Translations under genes and position numbers: made by a program | Shown: positions 27,732 to 37,660 of the stretch, one piece after another | Position numbering within the stretch: the first letter of the stretch is position 1 | Layout of the letters: the number at the start of each line of letters is the position of its first letter | IMG/VR virus record: IMGVR_UViG_3300032116_000147 | Location: 1-64,000 of that record | Direction: 5' to 3' (one strand) | Source of the DNA: a virus | DNA length: 64,000 nt | The notes under the pieces: generated by a model | What the model saw: only the letters and a program-made list of their open reading frames with translations | What the model was told of the DNA's origin: nothing | Database searches by the model: none

Positions 27732-29542
27732 TGGGGAATGAAAATAGAATAGTTTTAGGTTCACTTAGATATAAATCGGCACCAAATACTGATTTATCTT
27801 TAAAAGTGCCTTTTAAACAATTGACGAAAGAATTTACGGAATTTGATAGAAATGTAAATTTAAATTTACAACAACTGTTTGTTGATGAACGACAAAACTC
27901 AACTTTATTTAGGCCAACCGCTAAGTTTCAAGTATTATTTAGTAATTCATATTCAGGATTTTCAAATTATCTACCTTACAATAATAATTTATATGTTGAT
28001 TTGAATCAAAACACTATAGATTTTTGTGAAAATGATAGATTTACATTATATGGTTTTCCACAATATTTTGAATTTGATTTCATAAGAACCGATAATGATG
28101 TCACAGGTTATACTATTTATGATTCTTCTTATACTCCACCACTTAGACACATTCCATTTACATCACAAAGTGCTTCGACATATAATTGGAATAATTTCAT
28201 AAGTTACGCTTATGAAAATGATTATAATAAAATTATGCAAGCGTATATTAAGATGGATTCTAATCCATTAAGTATTATAAATTGGGTTGTTTCTGATGGA
28301 ATTCCGTTTATTATAAAAAATACAACGTTAAACGGTTTAAACGTGGTTTCTTTTGTATGTCCAGTTAAACATGGGATAAATGTCGGTGAATTTATAAGGT
28401 TAAGTATATCATACAATGGTCAAAACATTTTTCAAGTAGATTCTTTGGGAAATGGTAATGTTAATAGTGAATTCTATATTGTTAACATTTTAAATCCTGG
28501 ATTTCTTGGGACAACATTTGCAGATAACGTGAATGGTACACTTAAAAGAGTTTTAAATCCTGATAATTTATCGGAAACAACTTCAAAATACTATGTTAGA
28601 AGAAATAAAATTTTAACCAATTTAAATGAACAAGTTTTAGTTAAAGCCGGATTTGAACAAAATATTTTTGGTAATAAAAAACAATTTCTTAAATCTAAAT
28701 ACACAAATAGTGGTCAACCTAAAGTTAATGTAAAAGAAGGGTCCCAAAGTTATACATTAAGTTTTCAAAAAGATATAGATATTTTTGGAATGATTGATAA
28801 TCAAATGAGACCTATAAGTGAACTTTTTTTTACTACAGTATGGAAAGGTTATTTTGGTTGGACATTAGGTGAAAAAAATAGTAGTGGAGAGTTTTATAGA
28901 ATGAGACAGGGTTGGGAATTTAATTTACCTCTTCATCCGGTAACACAATTACCAAGTAATTGGTGGAGTTATACTAATTCTAATTCTGATTCTAATATAC
29001 CTAATAATTTTTACAATTTGTCAACACAATACGGTGTTGATTCTAATGGTGTACCATACAATTTTGTTTATAACAAAACACTTAGTATTGGCGATGTAAT
29101 AGATGGTGATTTTTGTGAATGGAATGATTTTGAACAGACCGAGAGAGTTGTTTCAGATTTATATCATAAAATAACTTTTAATAGAAATCTTTTTAATATT
29201 GGTACTAATAATTTAACGTCTTTAAATCAATTCGGATATTTTTACAAACCACATACATCTGTTCAAATACGAACATTTTCTTCTTATTTAGAAAATGGTT
29301 TACCAAGTCAAGTTGCTGATATTCCTAGTTATGCTCAGTTTTCACAAAATAGAAATGTTTTTGTTTGGAAGGATTTATATGATTATGGTTTCATAGATGT
29401 TGATGGTAGTGGAGTTGATTTTCCGTTTATTAATAATAAACACCATCCTTTTAAATATATAGTTTTTAAGATAATACCCGAAGGTACAAATTATAGGGTA
29501 TTTGATAATGTTATAGACCCAATTATAGACGACTGTGAGTAA
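27731..29542 (+). CDS. Baseplate/tail structural protein, gp8 position
   Basis: 603 residues, beginning in a TAATG overlap with the giant gene before it. The N-terminus (IVLGSLRYKSAPNTDLSLKV, PFKQLTKEFTEFDRNVNLNL) is well ordered; the rest alternates beta-like strands with Asn/Tyr-rich loops. There is no catalytic motif or membrane segment. In T4 the gene after 7 is 8 (wedge, 334 residues), so this may be the functional counterpart, but I see no motif that proves it. Its last 8 bases overlap the GTG start of the next gene. Confidence 0.55.
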   Translation: MGNENRIVLGSLRYKSAPNTDLSLKVPFKQLTKEFTEFDRNVNLNLQQLFVDERQNSTLFRPTAKFQVLFSNSYSGFSNYLPYNNNLYVDLNQNTIDFCENDRFTLYGFPQYFEFDFIRTDNDVTGYTIYDSSYTPPLRHIPFTSQSASTYNWNNFISYAYENDYNKIMQAYIKMDSNPLSIINWVVSDGIPFIIKNTTLNGLNVVSFVCPVKHGINVGEFIRLSISYNGQNIFQVDSLGNGNVNSEFYIVNILNPGFLGTTFADNVNGTLKRVLNPDNLSETTSKYYVRRNKILTNLNEQVLVKAGFEQNIFGNKKQFLKSKYTNSGQPKVNVKEGSQSYTLSFQKDIDIFGMIDNQMRPISELFFTTVWKGYFGWTLGEKNSSGEFYRMRQGWEFNLPLHPVTQLPSNWWSYTNSNSDSNIPNNFYNLSTQYGVDSNGVPYNFVYNKTLSIGDVIDGDFCEWNDFEQTERVVSDLYHKITFNRNLFNIGTNNLTSLNQFGYFYKPHTSVQIRTFSSYLENGLPSQVADIPSYAQFSQNRNVFVWKDLYDYGFIDVDGSGVDFPFINNKHHPFKYIVFKIIPEGTNYRVFDNVIDPIIDDCE

Positions 29543-30356
29543 TAAATATAAATTTACACTTCCTATTTCGAATAATAAATTCATTGATATTCCAATACAA
29601 CTAAAATGGGATTTTTTTGGACGATTAGATAGTATTCAGGAATACGAAAATACTGTGATAGAAGAAATCATTGGTTCACCATTAGATTATGAAATAGACA
29701 GGTTTGCACATGATAGTTATGGGGAAGATAACGTTACAAAAATTTATTATAATTTTTATTTTTTTAATGGGGTCCCAACGGATATACCAACGTCTATTTC
29801 GACTGATTGGGATGATAGTTATATAACTGAAGGATTTTCAGGTGAAGAAATTTATTTTTTAGTAAATCAATTTACAAAATCTTTTTTTAAATTGGATTTT
29901 TATGATACACAAGAAGCGGCAACTCAAAAAAACTATTTTACTGTGATATTACCTGTTACGGAAGGTGAAAATGAAAGTATTTTAGTTCCTATGATAGATT
30001 TGGTGAATAATGTTTTTATAAAAAAACCAACATTTGAATTAGATTATATTAAGAAAAATGAAGGGTTTTATTTTTATTGGTTAAGAGATAGAACGGTATT
30101 GGATATTAGTACTTTTTATATGACCGCTAAATTTTTTGATGCAAAATCAGGTGTTTTTGTAAAAATGATGACTGAACCACAATCAAATTTACCGGGGGAT
30201 AGATTTTCTTTTAAACCTGAAGATTATTTCTATTATAAAGTTGTTTTAGATTATAATAATTATAGTTATAAAGTTTATAATGTTTTAACAAATTTTAGAG
30301 TAGGTGATAATTTACAACCTATAAATTGGTATGAATATGTAAATCCACAAAATTAA
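29535..30356 (+). CDS. Tail/baseplate protein of unknown function (273 aa)
   Basis: Starts at GTG 29535 inside the end of the previous gene (shared GTGAGTAA), giving MSNKYKFTLPISNNKF. The protein is aromatic- and Asp-rich, probably beta-sandwich (EIYFLVNQFTKSFFKLDFYD, NYFTVILPVTEGENESILV). Family not recognised. The overlap on one side and a zero-base junction with the next gene on the other place it firmly in the baseplate/fibre operon, so it is probably a virion component, possibly a fibre connector. Confidence 0.6.
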   Translation: MSNKYKFTLPISNNKFIDIPIQLKWDFFGRLDSIQEYENTVIEEIIGSPLDYEIDRFAHDSYGEDNVTKIYYNFYFFNGVPTDIPTSISTDWDDSYITEGFSGEEIYFLVNQFTKSFFKLDFYDTQEAATQKNYFTVILPVTEGENESILVPMIDLVNNVFIKKPTFELDYIKKNEGFYFYWLRDRTVLDISTFYMTAKFFDAKSGVFVKMMTEPQSNLPGDRFSFKPEDYFYYKVVLDYNNYSYKVYNVLTNFRVGDNLQPINWYEYVNPQN

Positions 30357-31532
30357 ATGGATGAGATAAATTATAGTATTAGAATTTCACCTGAGGTTAT
30401 TAGTAATGATATTTTTTTTGTAAAATATGTACAAGGAGAATATTCAAATACTTTACCATATGACCCATGTTGTGATGTAAGTGGACAAACTATTTCAGGT
30501 TTAACTACTGGTTATACTTTTGTTTATAAAAGTATGTCTGAAATTTTATCAGGAGGAACAGATGGTGCTTCCATTTTAACTGGATTAACTATTCCTATTT
30601 ATTTAAGTGAAACTGCGGTAGATATTGGTTTTTATGATGTTTTTGATGGTTTAATTACACAAAAAGATGTAATGATTAATTTTTTATTTAGTGCTGACAC
30701 ACTAAATCCGTATGTTTATTATTTTTTTAATACTTCAGATATTGAATTTAAAAAATTCTTAGAATTTTGTGATTATCAAATTAATTGGGGTGACGGAAGT
30801 CCTATTCAAGTAATTACAAGTGTTGCACCTAATTATTATTCACACACATATTCACAGGATGGTGAATACCAAATATCTATGTCAGGAATGAGTCCTTGGG
30901 GATATAATGTGATTGAAAAAACAATATATGTACCATTTACAGATGTTGTAATTGATAATCCTTATGGTACTGCATTTTTTATTCCGGCAGGAGGTAGTTG
31001 GTCGAATACACCATTAATGTATGATTATATTTTTACTGGTGATTCTATATGTGAAACAGAAACTCCTTGTTGTGAGTATGGTACAATTCCATTTTTAGTT
31101 ACTGGATATACTTTTTCAAGTATGGGTGATTTACAAGTTTATGGTAAAAAATCAGAATTAGATGCGGGTAAGTACAAAATGGGGTATCAAGTAACTGGTA
31201 GTTCAGGTTCAGTTGGCGTTTGGTGGGGACCTTCATTTGATGGTTCTTACACATCTTATACACTTAATGATATAACTTATTATGATTATAGTAATGGTCA
31301 AACAGTTTTTATTGTTGAATCATCTGGATGTACATATGAACTATTATGTTCGGCTATTACAAAAAATGAAGTTTTACTAAATGTAATTTCAGAACCTGAA
31401 GTACAATCTAATGTTTTTATCGAAAGAGGTAAAAATTCTGCATTGGAATATGTTGAAAGACTTGGTGAGGTTAATAATATGGGAAGTTTGATGGATTATG
31501 GATATAGATTTTTTAACGTCATAAAAATATAA
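30357..31532 (+). CDS. PKD-domain tail protein
   Basis: 391 residues starting on the base after the previous stop. Residues about 136-180 carry a PKD-type motif (INWGDGSPIQVI, then YYSHTYSQDGEYQISMSG), the WGDG/HTY signature of an extracellular Ig-like sandwich common in Bacteroidota surface proteins. Two short Cys-rich patches (PCCDVSG, PCCEYG) precede similar GYTF segments (TTGYTFVYKSM, VTGYTFSSMG), suggesting an internal duplication. Likely a fibre or adhesion module of the baseplate periphery. A 41-base gap with a TATTTATA motif follows. Confidence 0.6.
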   Translation: MDEINYSIRISPEVISNDIFFVKYVQGEYSNTLPYDPCCDVSGQTISGLTTGYTFVYKSMSEILSGGTDGASILTGLTIPIYLSETAVDIGFYDVFDGLITQKDVMINFLFSADTLNPYVYYFFNTSDIEFKKFLEFCDYQINWGDGSPIQVITSVAPNYYSHTYSQDGEYQISMSGMSPWGYNVIEKTIYVPFTDVVIDNPYGTAFFIPAGGSWSNTPLMYDYIFTGDSICETETPCCEYGTIPFLVTGYTFSSMGDLQVYGKKSELDAGKYKMGYQVTGSSGSVGVWWGPSFDGSYTSYTLNDITYYDYSNGQTVFIVESSGCTYELLCSAITKNEVLLNVISEPEVQSNVFIERGKNSALEYVERLGEVNNMGSLMDYGYRFFNVIKI

Positions 31533-31538
31533 ATTCAA

Positions 31539-31546
31539 TATTTATA
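31539..31546 (+). promoter_or_regulatory. TATTTATA motif before the 302-aa gene
   Basis: TATTTATA 27 bases upstream of ATG 31574. An overlapping TATAAT at 31543-31548 has no recognisable -35 box. Candidate promoter element of the recurrent type. Confidence 0.38.
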
Positions 31547-31573
31547 ATAAAAAGAAAAATTGTTTAATTAAAT

Positions 31574-32482
31574 ATGGCTACAGGAACTTATGGAACGTTA
31601 AGACCAGCTGATGTCTCACCTGAAGATGTTGAGATATTATTATTATATACCCCATCGAGAGATGAAACTGAAAATTTTGTTTTAACAAAATTAAATTCAA
31701 TCGCGTTATTAAGACCATATTTTAATAATGCGAATACTGGAGGTAATTCAAACATAGAAGTTTTAGGTGGATTATATAATTTAAAATTACCTGCTGAACA
31801 ATTTAACAGGATTGGTATATATACTGTTTATTTGAGGCCAGCACAGATAAGAACAACTATATTGGATTGTGGAGTATTATCCGCTTTACCAAATGTTAGA
31901 GGATTAGTTATTGATTTAAATTCTGTACCTAGCGAATATAGAAATAAGTTTATTAACCAAGGTTTAGTTGGGTTTAGAATTGAATATTTAAATCCTGACG
32001 GGACAAAAATACCTAATTTTTTCAGAATAATTACATCAAGTTTTTTTTGTGAACCTGTGGTTCAAAATCTTACTAACACAACTGCTAAAGCTATAAGATA
32101 TAGATACTCAGATAATAATACAAATTTAATTTTTTGTACATTATCACCATCTTCCGCACCAACTAATAAGCCAAACGCATTACCATATATTGGGCAACCA
32201 AATCAGAATATAATAATAACAAATACATTTTTTAATCCGATAACTTTGGATGTTGAAATTGCGGAACATGACTTTAGTACTTTGGCAATTGCTCTTTATG
32301 GTAACCAAACTAAATCTATGGAAGATGGTATTTACACACTCTATAATACTTCTAATGTTATTTATAAACAATACAATTTATACGAAATAAGAGACCAATT
32401 TAATAATTTGTTATTCGAAGTAAGACAAGATAGAGGAGATAACATCGATTTTACTAAAAACTTCTCAAACATAACTCAATAA
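31574..32482 (+). CDS. Tail structural protein of unknown function (302 aa)
   Basis: Compact protein with little low-complexity sequence: YGTLRPADVSPEDVEILLLY, FNRIGIYTVYLRPAQIRTTI, VRGLVIDLNSVPSEYRNKFI, and a C-terminal KQYNLYEIRDQFNNLLFEVR. No family recognised, but its regular strand/helix pattern suggests a rigid baseplate or fibre-adaptor piece rather than a receptor-binding tip. The last base overlaps the next start (TAATG), so it is translationally coupled to the 1006-residue gene. Confidence 0.6.
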   Translation: MATGTYGTLRPADVSPEDVEILLLYTPSRDETENFVLTKLNSIALLRPYFNNANTGGNSNIEVLGGLYNLKLPAEQFNRIGIYTVYLRPAQIRTTILDCGVLSALPNVRGLVIDLNSVPSEYRNKFINQGLVGFRIEYLNPDGTKIPNFFRIITSSFFCEPVVQNLTNTTAKAIRYRYSDNNTNLIFCTLSPSSAPTNKPNALPYIGQPNQNIIITNTFFNPITLDVEIAEHDFSTLAIALYGNQTKSMEDGIYTLYNTSNVIYKQYNLYEIRDQFNNLLFEVRQDRGDNIDFTKNFSNITQ

Positions 32483-35400
32483 TGGCTGTTCAAAAATATA
32501 AGTGTCCACCAATTACTGCTTCAGGGGAAGGTACTTTTTCTGATAATTTAGTTGGATTTCAATTAGTACAAGGTGGTGGACTAACACAGGGTAATTTTGA
32601 ATTTACAGTAGGAACTGCAGAAAAAGTTAATAGGACTTTTGAAATTGGTACTTTTTCTGGTCCCATAAATTTAAAAAGTTTGGGGATTAATACTATTGCT
32701 GAATCTAAGGCAATTTTTGAGAAAAATTTTAAAGTTTATCCAAATTATGACTTAAGTATAGTTACAAATTTTGTTCTATACGGTTCAATGTCTAAAAGAA
32801 TATCTTCTTCTGTAAACATAATTATAAGTCAGTTTCCGGCAGCACTTGAATCGAATCTTTATGGTATTAACTATACGACAGGTACAACCGCATTTAATAT
32901 AAGTTATAATCAATTTACAGATGAAACATCATTTGAATTGGATATAAAACGAATAAGAAATCCTTTTGGTATTGATTTTACCACTAATTCTACAAGAAAT
33001 TTATCTCTTTTAGAAATTCCTGTTTCTGAATTAAGAAATATGACAGTCGAATTTAGAAAATATTCTTTATATTATTTTGGTCAGGGATTTAATGTGACTG
33101 GTATGATACCAACGAATAGTCTAAGTAGTGGTACTCTTAAAATTTTTGTTCAAGGAAATCCTTTTTCAGGTAAAACAAATGTTTATGATAATTTAGTTGT
33201 GAGACCAAATGATGAAGAAGTTAATAAAGTTTTTAAAAATAAATTGGATGAAGTACAGAATTTTTTATTAAATAGAAGTATTAAACCAATTTATACCGCC
33301 CTTTTTAAAATACCAAAATTATCGGATAGTGGTGATTTTTTTGTACAAAATAATAGTATAACTTGGCCTTTAGATGGTTTTTGGAATTTAGATATTGTTA
33401 GTGGAAGTTTTCAAAATTACCTACAAAGTTTAAATGATGTTAGTGAAGAATTTGATTCATACAAAACAAATTTAATAACCCGATTTTTAACGACAGGAGC
33501 GTTTAAAGAATTTGATACTCAGGACCATAAAACAGAAAAAGTTTTACAATTATATGGTAGAAGTTTTGATGAAACAAACAAGTTTATAAACGCTTTAGCA
33601 TATATGAATTCGGTACATTATAATACCGGAAATGACATACCATCACAATTACTAAAAAATTTAGCACAAACATTAGGTTGGAATATAAACATTTCACCAA
33701 TTACAAATGACCAATTTTTGAAATCTGTATTTGGTCAAACAAATTATGATGAATCTCAGTACTCTGGTATTCCTGTATCATCAACTCCTGATGAATTAAA
33801 TTACAATTATTATAGAAATCTTATATTAAATTCCGCGTTTCTTTTTAAATCAAAAGGTACTAGAAAATCAGTTGAAACTTTAATGAGGTTAATTGGGGCA
33901 CCTGATGCATTAGTTGAATTTAATGAATTTATTTATTTGGCGGACCAAAGAATTAATTTAGGTAAATTTTCTGAACAATACACACAAATTTCAGGAGGTA
34001 CATATTCTCAAGAACTACCTGTTTTAGACCCTTCAAATGTATTTACAATTTTTGGTGTGTCATATACTGGTACAACAACAGTAACAAAATTTTCAGATGT
34101 TAATTTAACTTTTGATAATTTTCCTATGGATGTTGAAGGATATCCTGAAGCACCTGTTGAAACACCAAATTATTATTTTCAAATTGGTGCTGGATGGTTT
34201 GAATCAACACCACAACACAGGTCCCCTGAAGAGGTTAATTTAACGACTTCAGTATTTACAGGAGCAAATCCAAATTTTCAAACTCAGTTAGTTCCATTTT
34301 CATACGGTCAAATTTATTTAAATCGTTTTAGAAAGTTTCCTTATATGTCATTAGGTTATAATTTAAGACCAATAGTTGACAATAATAAAAGTTGGACAAA
34401 CCAAGAAACAGGATTGAGGGTTAATTTAGATGGAGGTATAAATGCTCGATATTTAGTGGATAATGAAAAATTAGTTTTAAATGTAAAAAATGTTGATTTG
34501 TTTTTAAACCCATCACAGGGATTAGCTTACGATGTTTGGTATATGTCAAGACAATATAATTATCCTATTCCATACCAAGGATTGAGATATGTGCCACCAA
34601 CAAAATGTAACCCATATCCAAATTCTGGATATCCTGAAAGAGGTGGGGTTGATTGGACTGAAATTAATCCTAAACCACAACAAAAAACTTTTTTTGAATT
34701 CGCTCAAACTTTTTGGCAGAACATGATAAATGTTAGAAATCGACAATACGTAACTGATGGTAAAACAAGTGGATATCCAACATTACAATCGATTTATTGG
34801 AAATATTTAGAATCACAACAAACAATTAATATACCTAACGATAATTTCACATATAAAACAATGATAGATTATGTTGTTGGGATGGGTGATTATTGGATAA
34901 GATTGGTTGAACAAATGTTTCCGGCAACAACTTTATGGAATACAGGTGTAAAATATGAAAACTCAATTTTCCACAGACAAAAATTTGTGTATCGAAGACA
35001 AGAAGGTTGTAAACTAGTTGCAGTCCCTTGTAAACCTTGTAAATTAACTACTAATATATATGATACTGATTGTCCAATACAGTCAGTTGAATGTTACAAA
35101 TATCCGTGGAACGTTGATTCTCAAATTCAAAGTTTTGGAGGTGTTTTAGGTAGTTTACTAACAGATTACCTAACATCGATAGGACTTACAACTAATAATT
35201 GTGTATTAAATTCTACACAATCAGAATGGTATGTTGACATCAGATTTGATGGAACCCCAGTTGTTACACAACTATTTTTTAATGGTTTAGGATATGATAC
35301 CCCAGGAATAAGTACACCAAGTCAAATTGATTGGGACGTTGCACTATCTTTAGCGTTAGATAGTTTATCTTCTTTGGGATATAGTTATTATTTAACAAGT

Positions 35401-35502
35401 GAAGATACAATAATCATTTTTAATAATGATTGTGGAAGTTCATTAGAAAGTATTGATTTTACTTTGAACGTTGGAATAAACTTTAATATTTTATGTAATT
35501 AA
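32482..35502 (+). CDS. Large baseplate/fibre-base protein (1006 aa)
   Basis: Begins in a TAATG overlap. The N-terminal half is beta-rich; around residues 453-482 is the motif KSKGTRKSVETLMRLIGAP followed by DALVEFNEF, a helix-loop pattern that I associate with tail/baseplate proteins of T4-like phages. The C-terminal part (about 830-1006) is Cys-containing (KLVAVPCKPCKLTTN) and ends in a small domain (VLNSTQSEWYVDIRFDG). Probably a fibre-base or wedge component; no enzyme signature. The stop overlaps the start of the SprB-like gene (TAATG). Confidence 0.55.
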   Translation: MAVQKYKCPPITASGEGTFSDNLVGFQLVQGGGLTQGNFEFTVGTAEKVNRTFEIGTFSGPINLKSLGINTIAESKAIFEKNFKVYPNYDLSIVTNFVLYGSMSKRISSSVNIIISQFPAALESNLYGINYTTGTTAFNISYNQFTDETSFELDIKRIRNPFGIDFTTNSTRNLSLLEIPVSELRNMTVEFRKYSLYYFGQGFNVTGMIPTNSLSSGTLKIFVQGNPFSGKTNVYDNLVVRPNDEEVNKVFKNKLDEVQNFLLNRSIKPIYTALFKIPKLSDSGDFFVQNNSITWPLDGFWNLDIVSGSFQNYLQSLNDVSEEFDSYKTNLITRFLTTGAFKEFDTQDHKTEKVLQLYGRSFDETNKFINALAYMNSVHYNTGNDIPSQLLKNLAQTLGWNINISPITNDQFLKSVFGQTNYDESQYSGIPVSSTPDELNYNYYRNLILNSAFLFKSKGTRKSVETLMRLIGAPDALVEFNEFIYLADQRINLGKFSEQYTQISGGTYSQELPVLDPSNVFTIFGVSYTGTTTVTKFSDVNLTFDNFPMDVEGYPEAPVETPNYYFQIGAGWFESTPQHRSPEEVNLTTSVFTGANPNFQTQLVPFSYGQIYLNRFRKFPYMSLGYNLRPIVDNNKSWTNQETGLRVNLDGGINARYLVDNEKLVLNVKNVDLFLNPSQGLAYDVWYMSRQYNYPIPYQGLRYVPPTKCNPYPNSGYPERGGVDWTEINPKPQQKTFFEFAQTFWQNMINVRNRQYVTDGKTSGYPTLQSIYWKYLESQQTINIPNDNFTYKTMIDYVVGMGDYWIRLVEQMFPATTLWNTGVKYENSIFHRQKFVYRRQEGCKLVAVPCKPCKLTTNIYDTDCPIQSVECYKYPWNVDSQIQSFGGVLGSLLTDYLTSIGLTTNNCVLNSTQSEWYVDIRFDGTPVVTQLFFNGLGYDTPGISTPSQIDWDVALSLALDSLSSLGYSYYLTSEDTIIIFNNDCGSSLESIDFTLNVGINFNILCN

Positions 35503-37649
35503 TGTCATCTTGTGGATTGTCAACAATATTAAGTGTCACTGGTGATTGTCAATCAACCACATCAGGAGCGTTTTCATTAGATATAGTCGGAACGGCTCCT
35601 GATTATACAATTGTTTGGAATTATCCAATAACATCAACAATACCACTTGGACCAAGTGTAACAAACTATTCAGAATATGGTTTATCTGCTGGTACATATA
35701 CATTTACAGTTTATGATTCTTGTTCACCTTCGGTTTCAGTACTTGTTAGTTTGTATATTTCATCAGGAACTTGTGTTTCAATATCACATGAAATTAATAC
35801 AATTTGTGGATTAAATAATGGAAGTTTGACGGCATATACCCAAAACATTTATTCAAATCCTACTTTTTATTTATATGAGACAACAAATGGGTATATATCA
35901 TCCGGAAGTTCATTTACCAATGAATTTATTTTTAACGGATTAGAACCAGGGGTTTATTATGTGATTGCTGATGATGGAGGTGGTTGTGAAGGAATAAGTG
36001 AAAGTTGTATTATTAAAAGTTCGTCCACTTTAAACTTTGGTTTTTATGTTGTAAATGATGCTGGATGTACAACGGATTCTGGAAAAATATTTATTACAGG
36101 ATTAACAGGTTCACCACCATATTCATATTTGTGGTCTAATGGTGAGACATCACCATCAATCACAGGATTAACTAGCGGGACTTACAGTGTGACTGTGACG
36201 GATAATACTGGATGTTCATATGGTAGTGGAACAACTGTTTTTACCGTACCTCATATTGGATTTGCATCAGTAACGTCAATTAGTCCATCATGTTTTTTAG
36301 CGGATGGTTCAGTTACAGTTACTGTAACAGGGGGTACTGCACCATTTTATTTTTCAGGTACTAATGGTGAAAGTGTTGTAACTTTCTCAACAAGTTATAC
36401 TTTTAATAATTTGAACTCAGGGTATTTTAGTGTATCTGTAACAGACGCTGGATTATGTAATGCGTATGTTTCAACAAGTGTACTTACACCCGGAGGTTTT
36501 AGTTTGATTTCGGTAACTACAACTCAAAGTATTTGTGGTAACAATACAGGTAGTATATCTATAGTTTTATTAGGAGGTACCCCTGATTATATTTACAGTA
36601 TAACAGGAAGTTCAGGAACAGTTATTTCAACAACAAGCTCATCTCCAAATTATATCTTCAATAATTTACCTGCGGATATCTATTCATTAGAAATTAGTGA
36701 TAATGGACCTTGTGTTTATTATGATGTTATAACAATTACAACCGAGGATAGTTTTACTTTAACAACATCAATAACTGGTGCAACTTGTAATGAAATTAAT
36801 GGTGAAGTAGAAGTTACAATTACTAGTGGTGGAACCGCCCCGTATTTATATCAATTGAACGGACAATCGGTTACGACTACTGATTTAAGTTATCTTTTTA
36901 CAAATTTAAATTCAGGTAATTATGTTGTTTCAGTTACAGATGCTACAGGTTGTACTCAAAATGAAAATATAGTAATTCCTGATTTATCCTCAATTGATTT
37001 TATTTTATATGGTACAAATCCTACTGATGGGAATAATGACGGAATAATTAACATTTTTATAACAGAAGGTAATCCACCTTTTACAATAAACTGGAGTAGT
37101 AATGTAAATGGACAAACAGGGTTAACTATTACAAATTTAAGTGCTGGTACATATTCAGTAACAATTACTGACAGTGATGGTTGTACATTATTTAGAGAAA
37201 TAACTTTAGAAGGTTACAATATTATTTCTAATTATGGTGTATTTGGTATTTGTAGTGAAACTTTTGCTTATAACGGAGTTGTAACAAAAAAAGGACCACA
37301 ACAGATGCTCATTGAAGGTTTTTATGATTTAACCTCAGGTGATTATGGTTGTATATTAAATGGTTCAATTTTTACTGCTATTGTTGAAGTAAGTGGTGTA
37401 ACAGCTCAAACATCATTTTATACTGGTACTACTTTAGGTGATTTTCCTGCAGATAACGTAGTTACTTCCACCATTGAAAATTTAATATTAGGTTTTGCTG
37501 GTATTGATAGTGTCTCAATAGACTTGGTTGGTAATAAAATTACTATTAGTACGGGATGTAGTGACCAAACAATCTCATTTGTGGATGTAAATGTTAAAAT
37601 ATCCATAAACATATTTTACGATATTTCATGTGTTGCATGTGGACCTTAA
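35502..37649 (+). CDS. Tail fibre protein with tandem SprB-like repeats
   Basis: 715 residues, nearly all made of about seven tandem 75-85-residue repeats (residues about 8-570) with the pattern GGTAPYxY...W/xNG...LxxGTYSVTVTDxxGC. This is the signature of SprB-type repeats of Bacteroidota gliding adhesins. Clear examples are SGTYSVTVTDNTGC, NSGYFSVSVTDAGLC and AGTYSVTITDSDGC. A distinct C-terminal domain (about 570-715) may trimerise or attach. There is no signal peptide, as expected for a cytoplasmically assembled virion protein. It probably forms an extended beta-rich fibre contacting the host surface. TAATG-coupled to the gene before; 11 bases to the next. Confidence 0.75.
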   Translation: MSSCGLSTILSVTGDCQSTTSGAFSLDIVGTAPDYTIVWNYPITSTIPLGPSVTNYSEYGLSAGTYTFTVYDSCSPSVSVLVSLYISSGTCVSISHEINTICGLNNGSLTAYTQNIYSNPTFYLYETTNGYISSGSSFTNEFIFNGLEPGVYYVIADDGGGCEGISESCIIKSSSTLNFGFYVVNDAGCTTDSGKIFITGLTGSPPYSYLWSNGETSPSITGLTSGTYSVTVTDNTGCSYGSGTTVFTVPHIGFASVTSISPSCFLADGSVTVTVTGGTAPFYFSGTNGESVVTFSTSYTFNNLNSGYFSVSVTDAGLCNAYVSTSVLTPGGFSLISVTTTQSICGNNTGSISIVLLGGTPDYIYSITGSSGTVISTTSSSPNYIFNNLPADIYSLEISDNGPCVYYDVITITTEDSFTLTTSITGATCNEINGEVEVTITSGGTAPYLYQLNGQSVTTTDLSYLFTNLNSGNYVVSVTDATGCTQNENIVIPDLSSIDFILYGTNPTDGNNDGIINIFITEGNPPFTINWSSNVNGQTGLTITNLSAGTYSVTITDSDGCTLFREITLEGYNIISNYGVFGICSETFAYNGVVTKKGPQQMLIEGFYDLTSGDYGCILNGSIFTAIVEVSGVTAQTSFYTGTTLGDFPADNVVTSTIENLILGFAGIDSVSIDLVGNKITISTGCSDQTISFVDVNVKISINIFYDISCVACGP
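35523..37211 (+). repeat. Tandem SprB-like protein repeats (about 7 units)
   Basis: Seven diverged units of 75-85 codons, each ending near a TVTD/SVTD..GC motif. DNA identity between units is low by eye, so this is an old duplication conserved at protein level. Confidence 0.7.
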
Positions 37650-37660
37650 AAAAATAAAAA

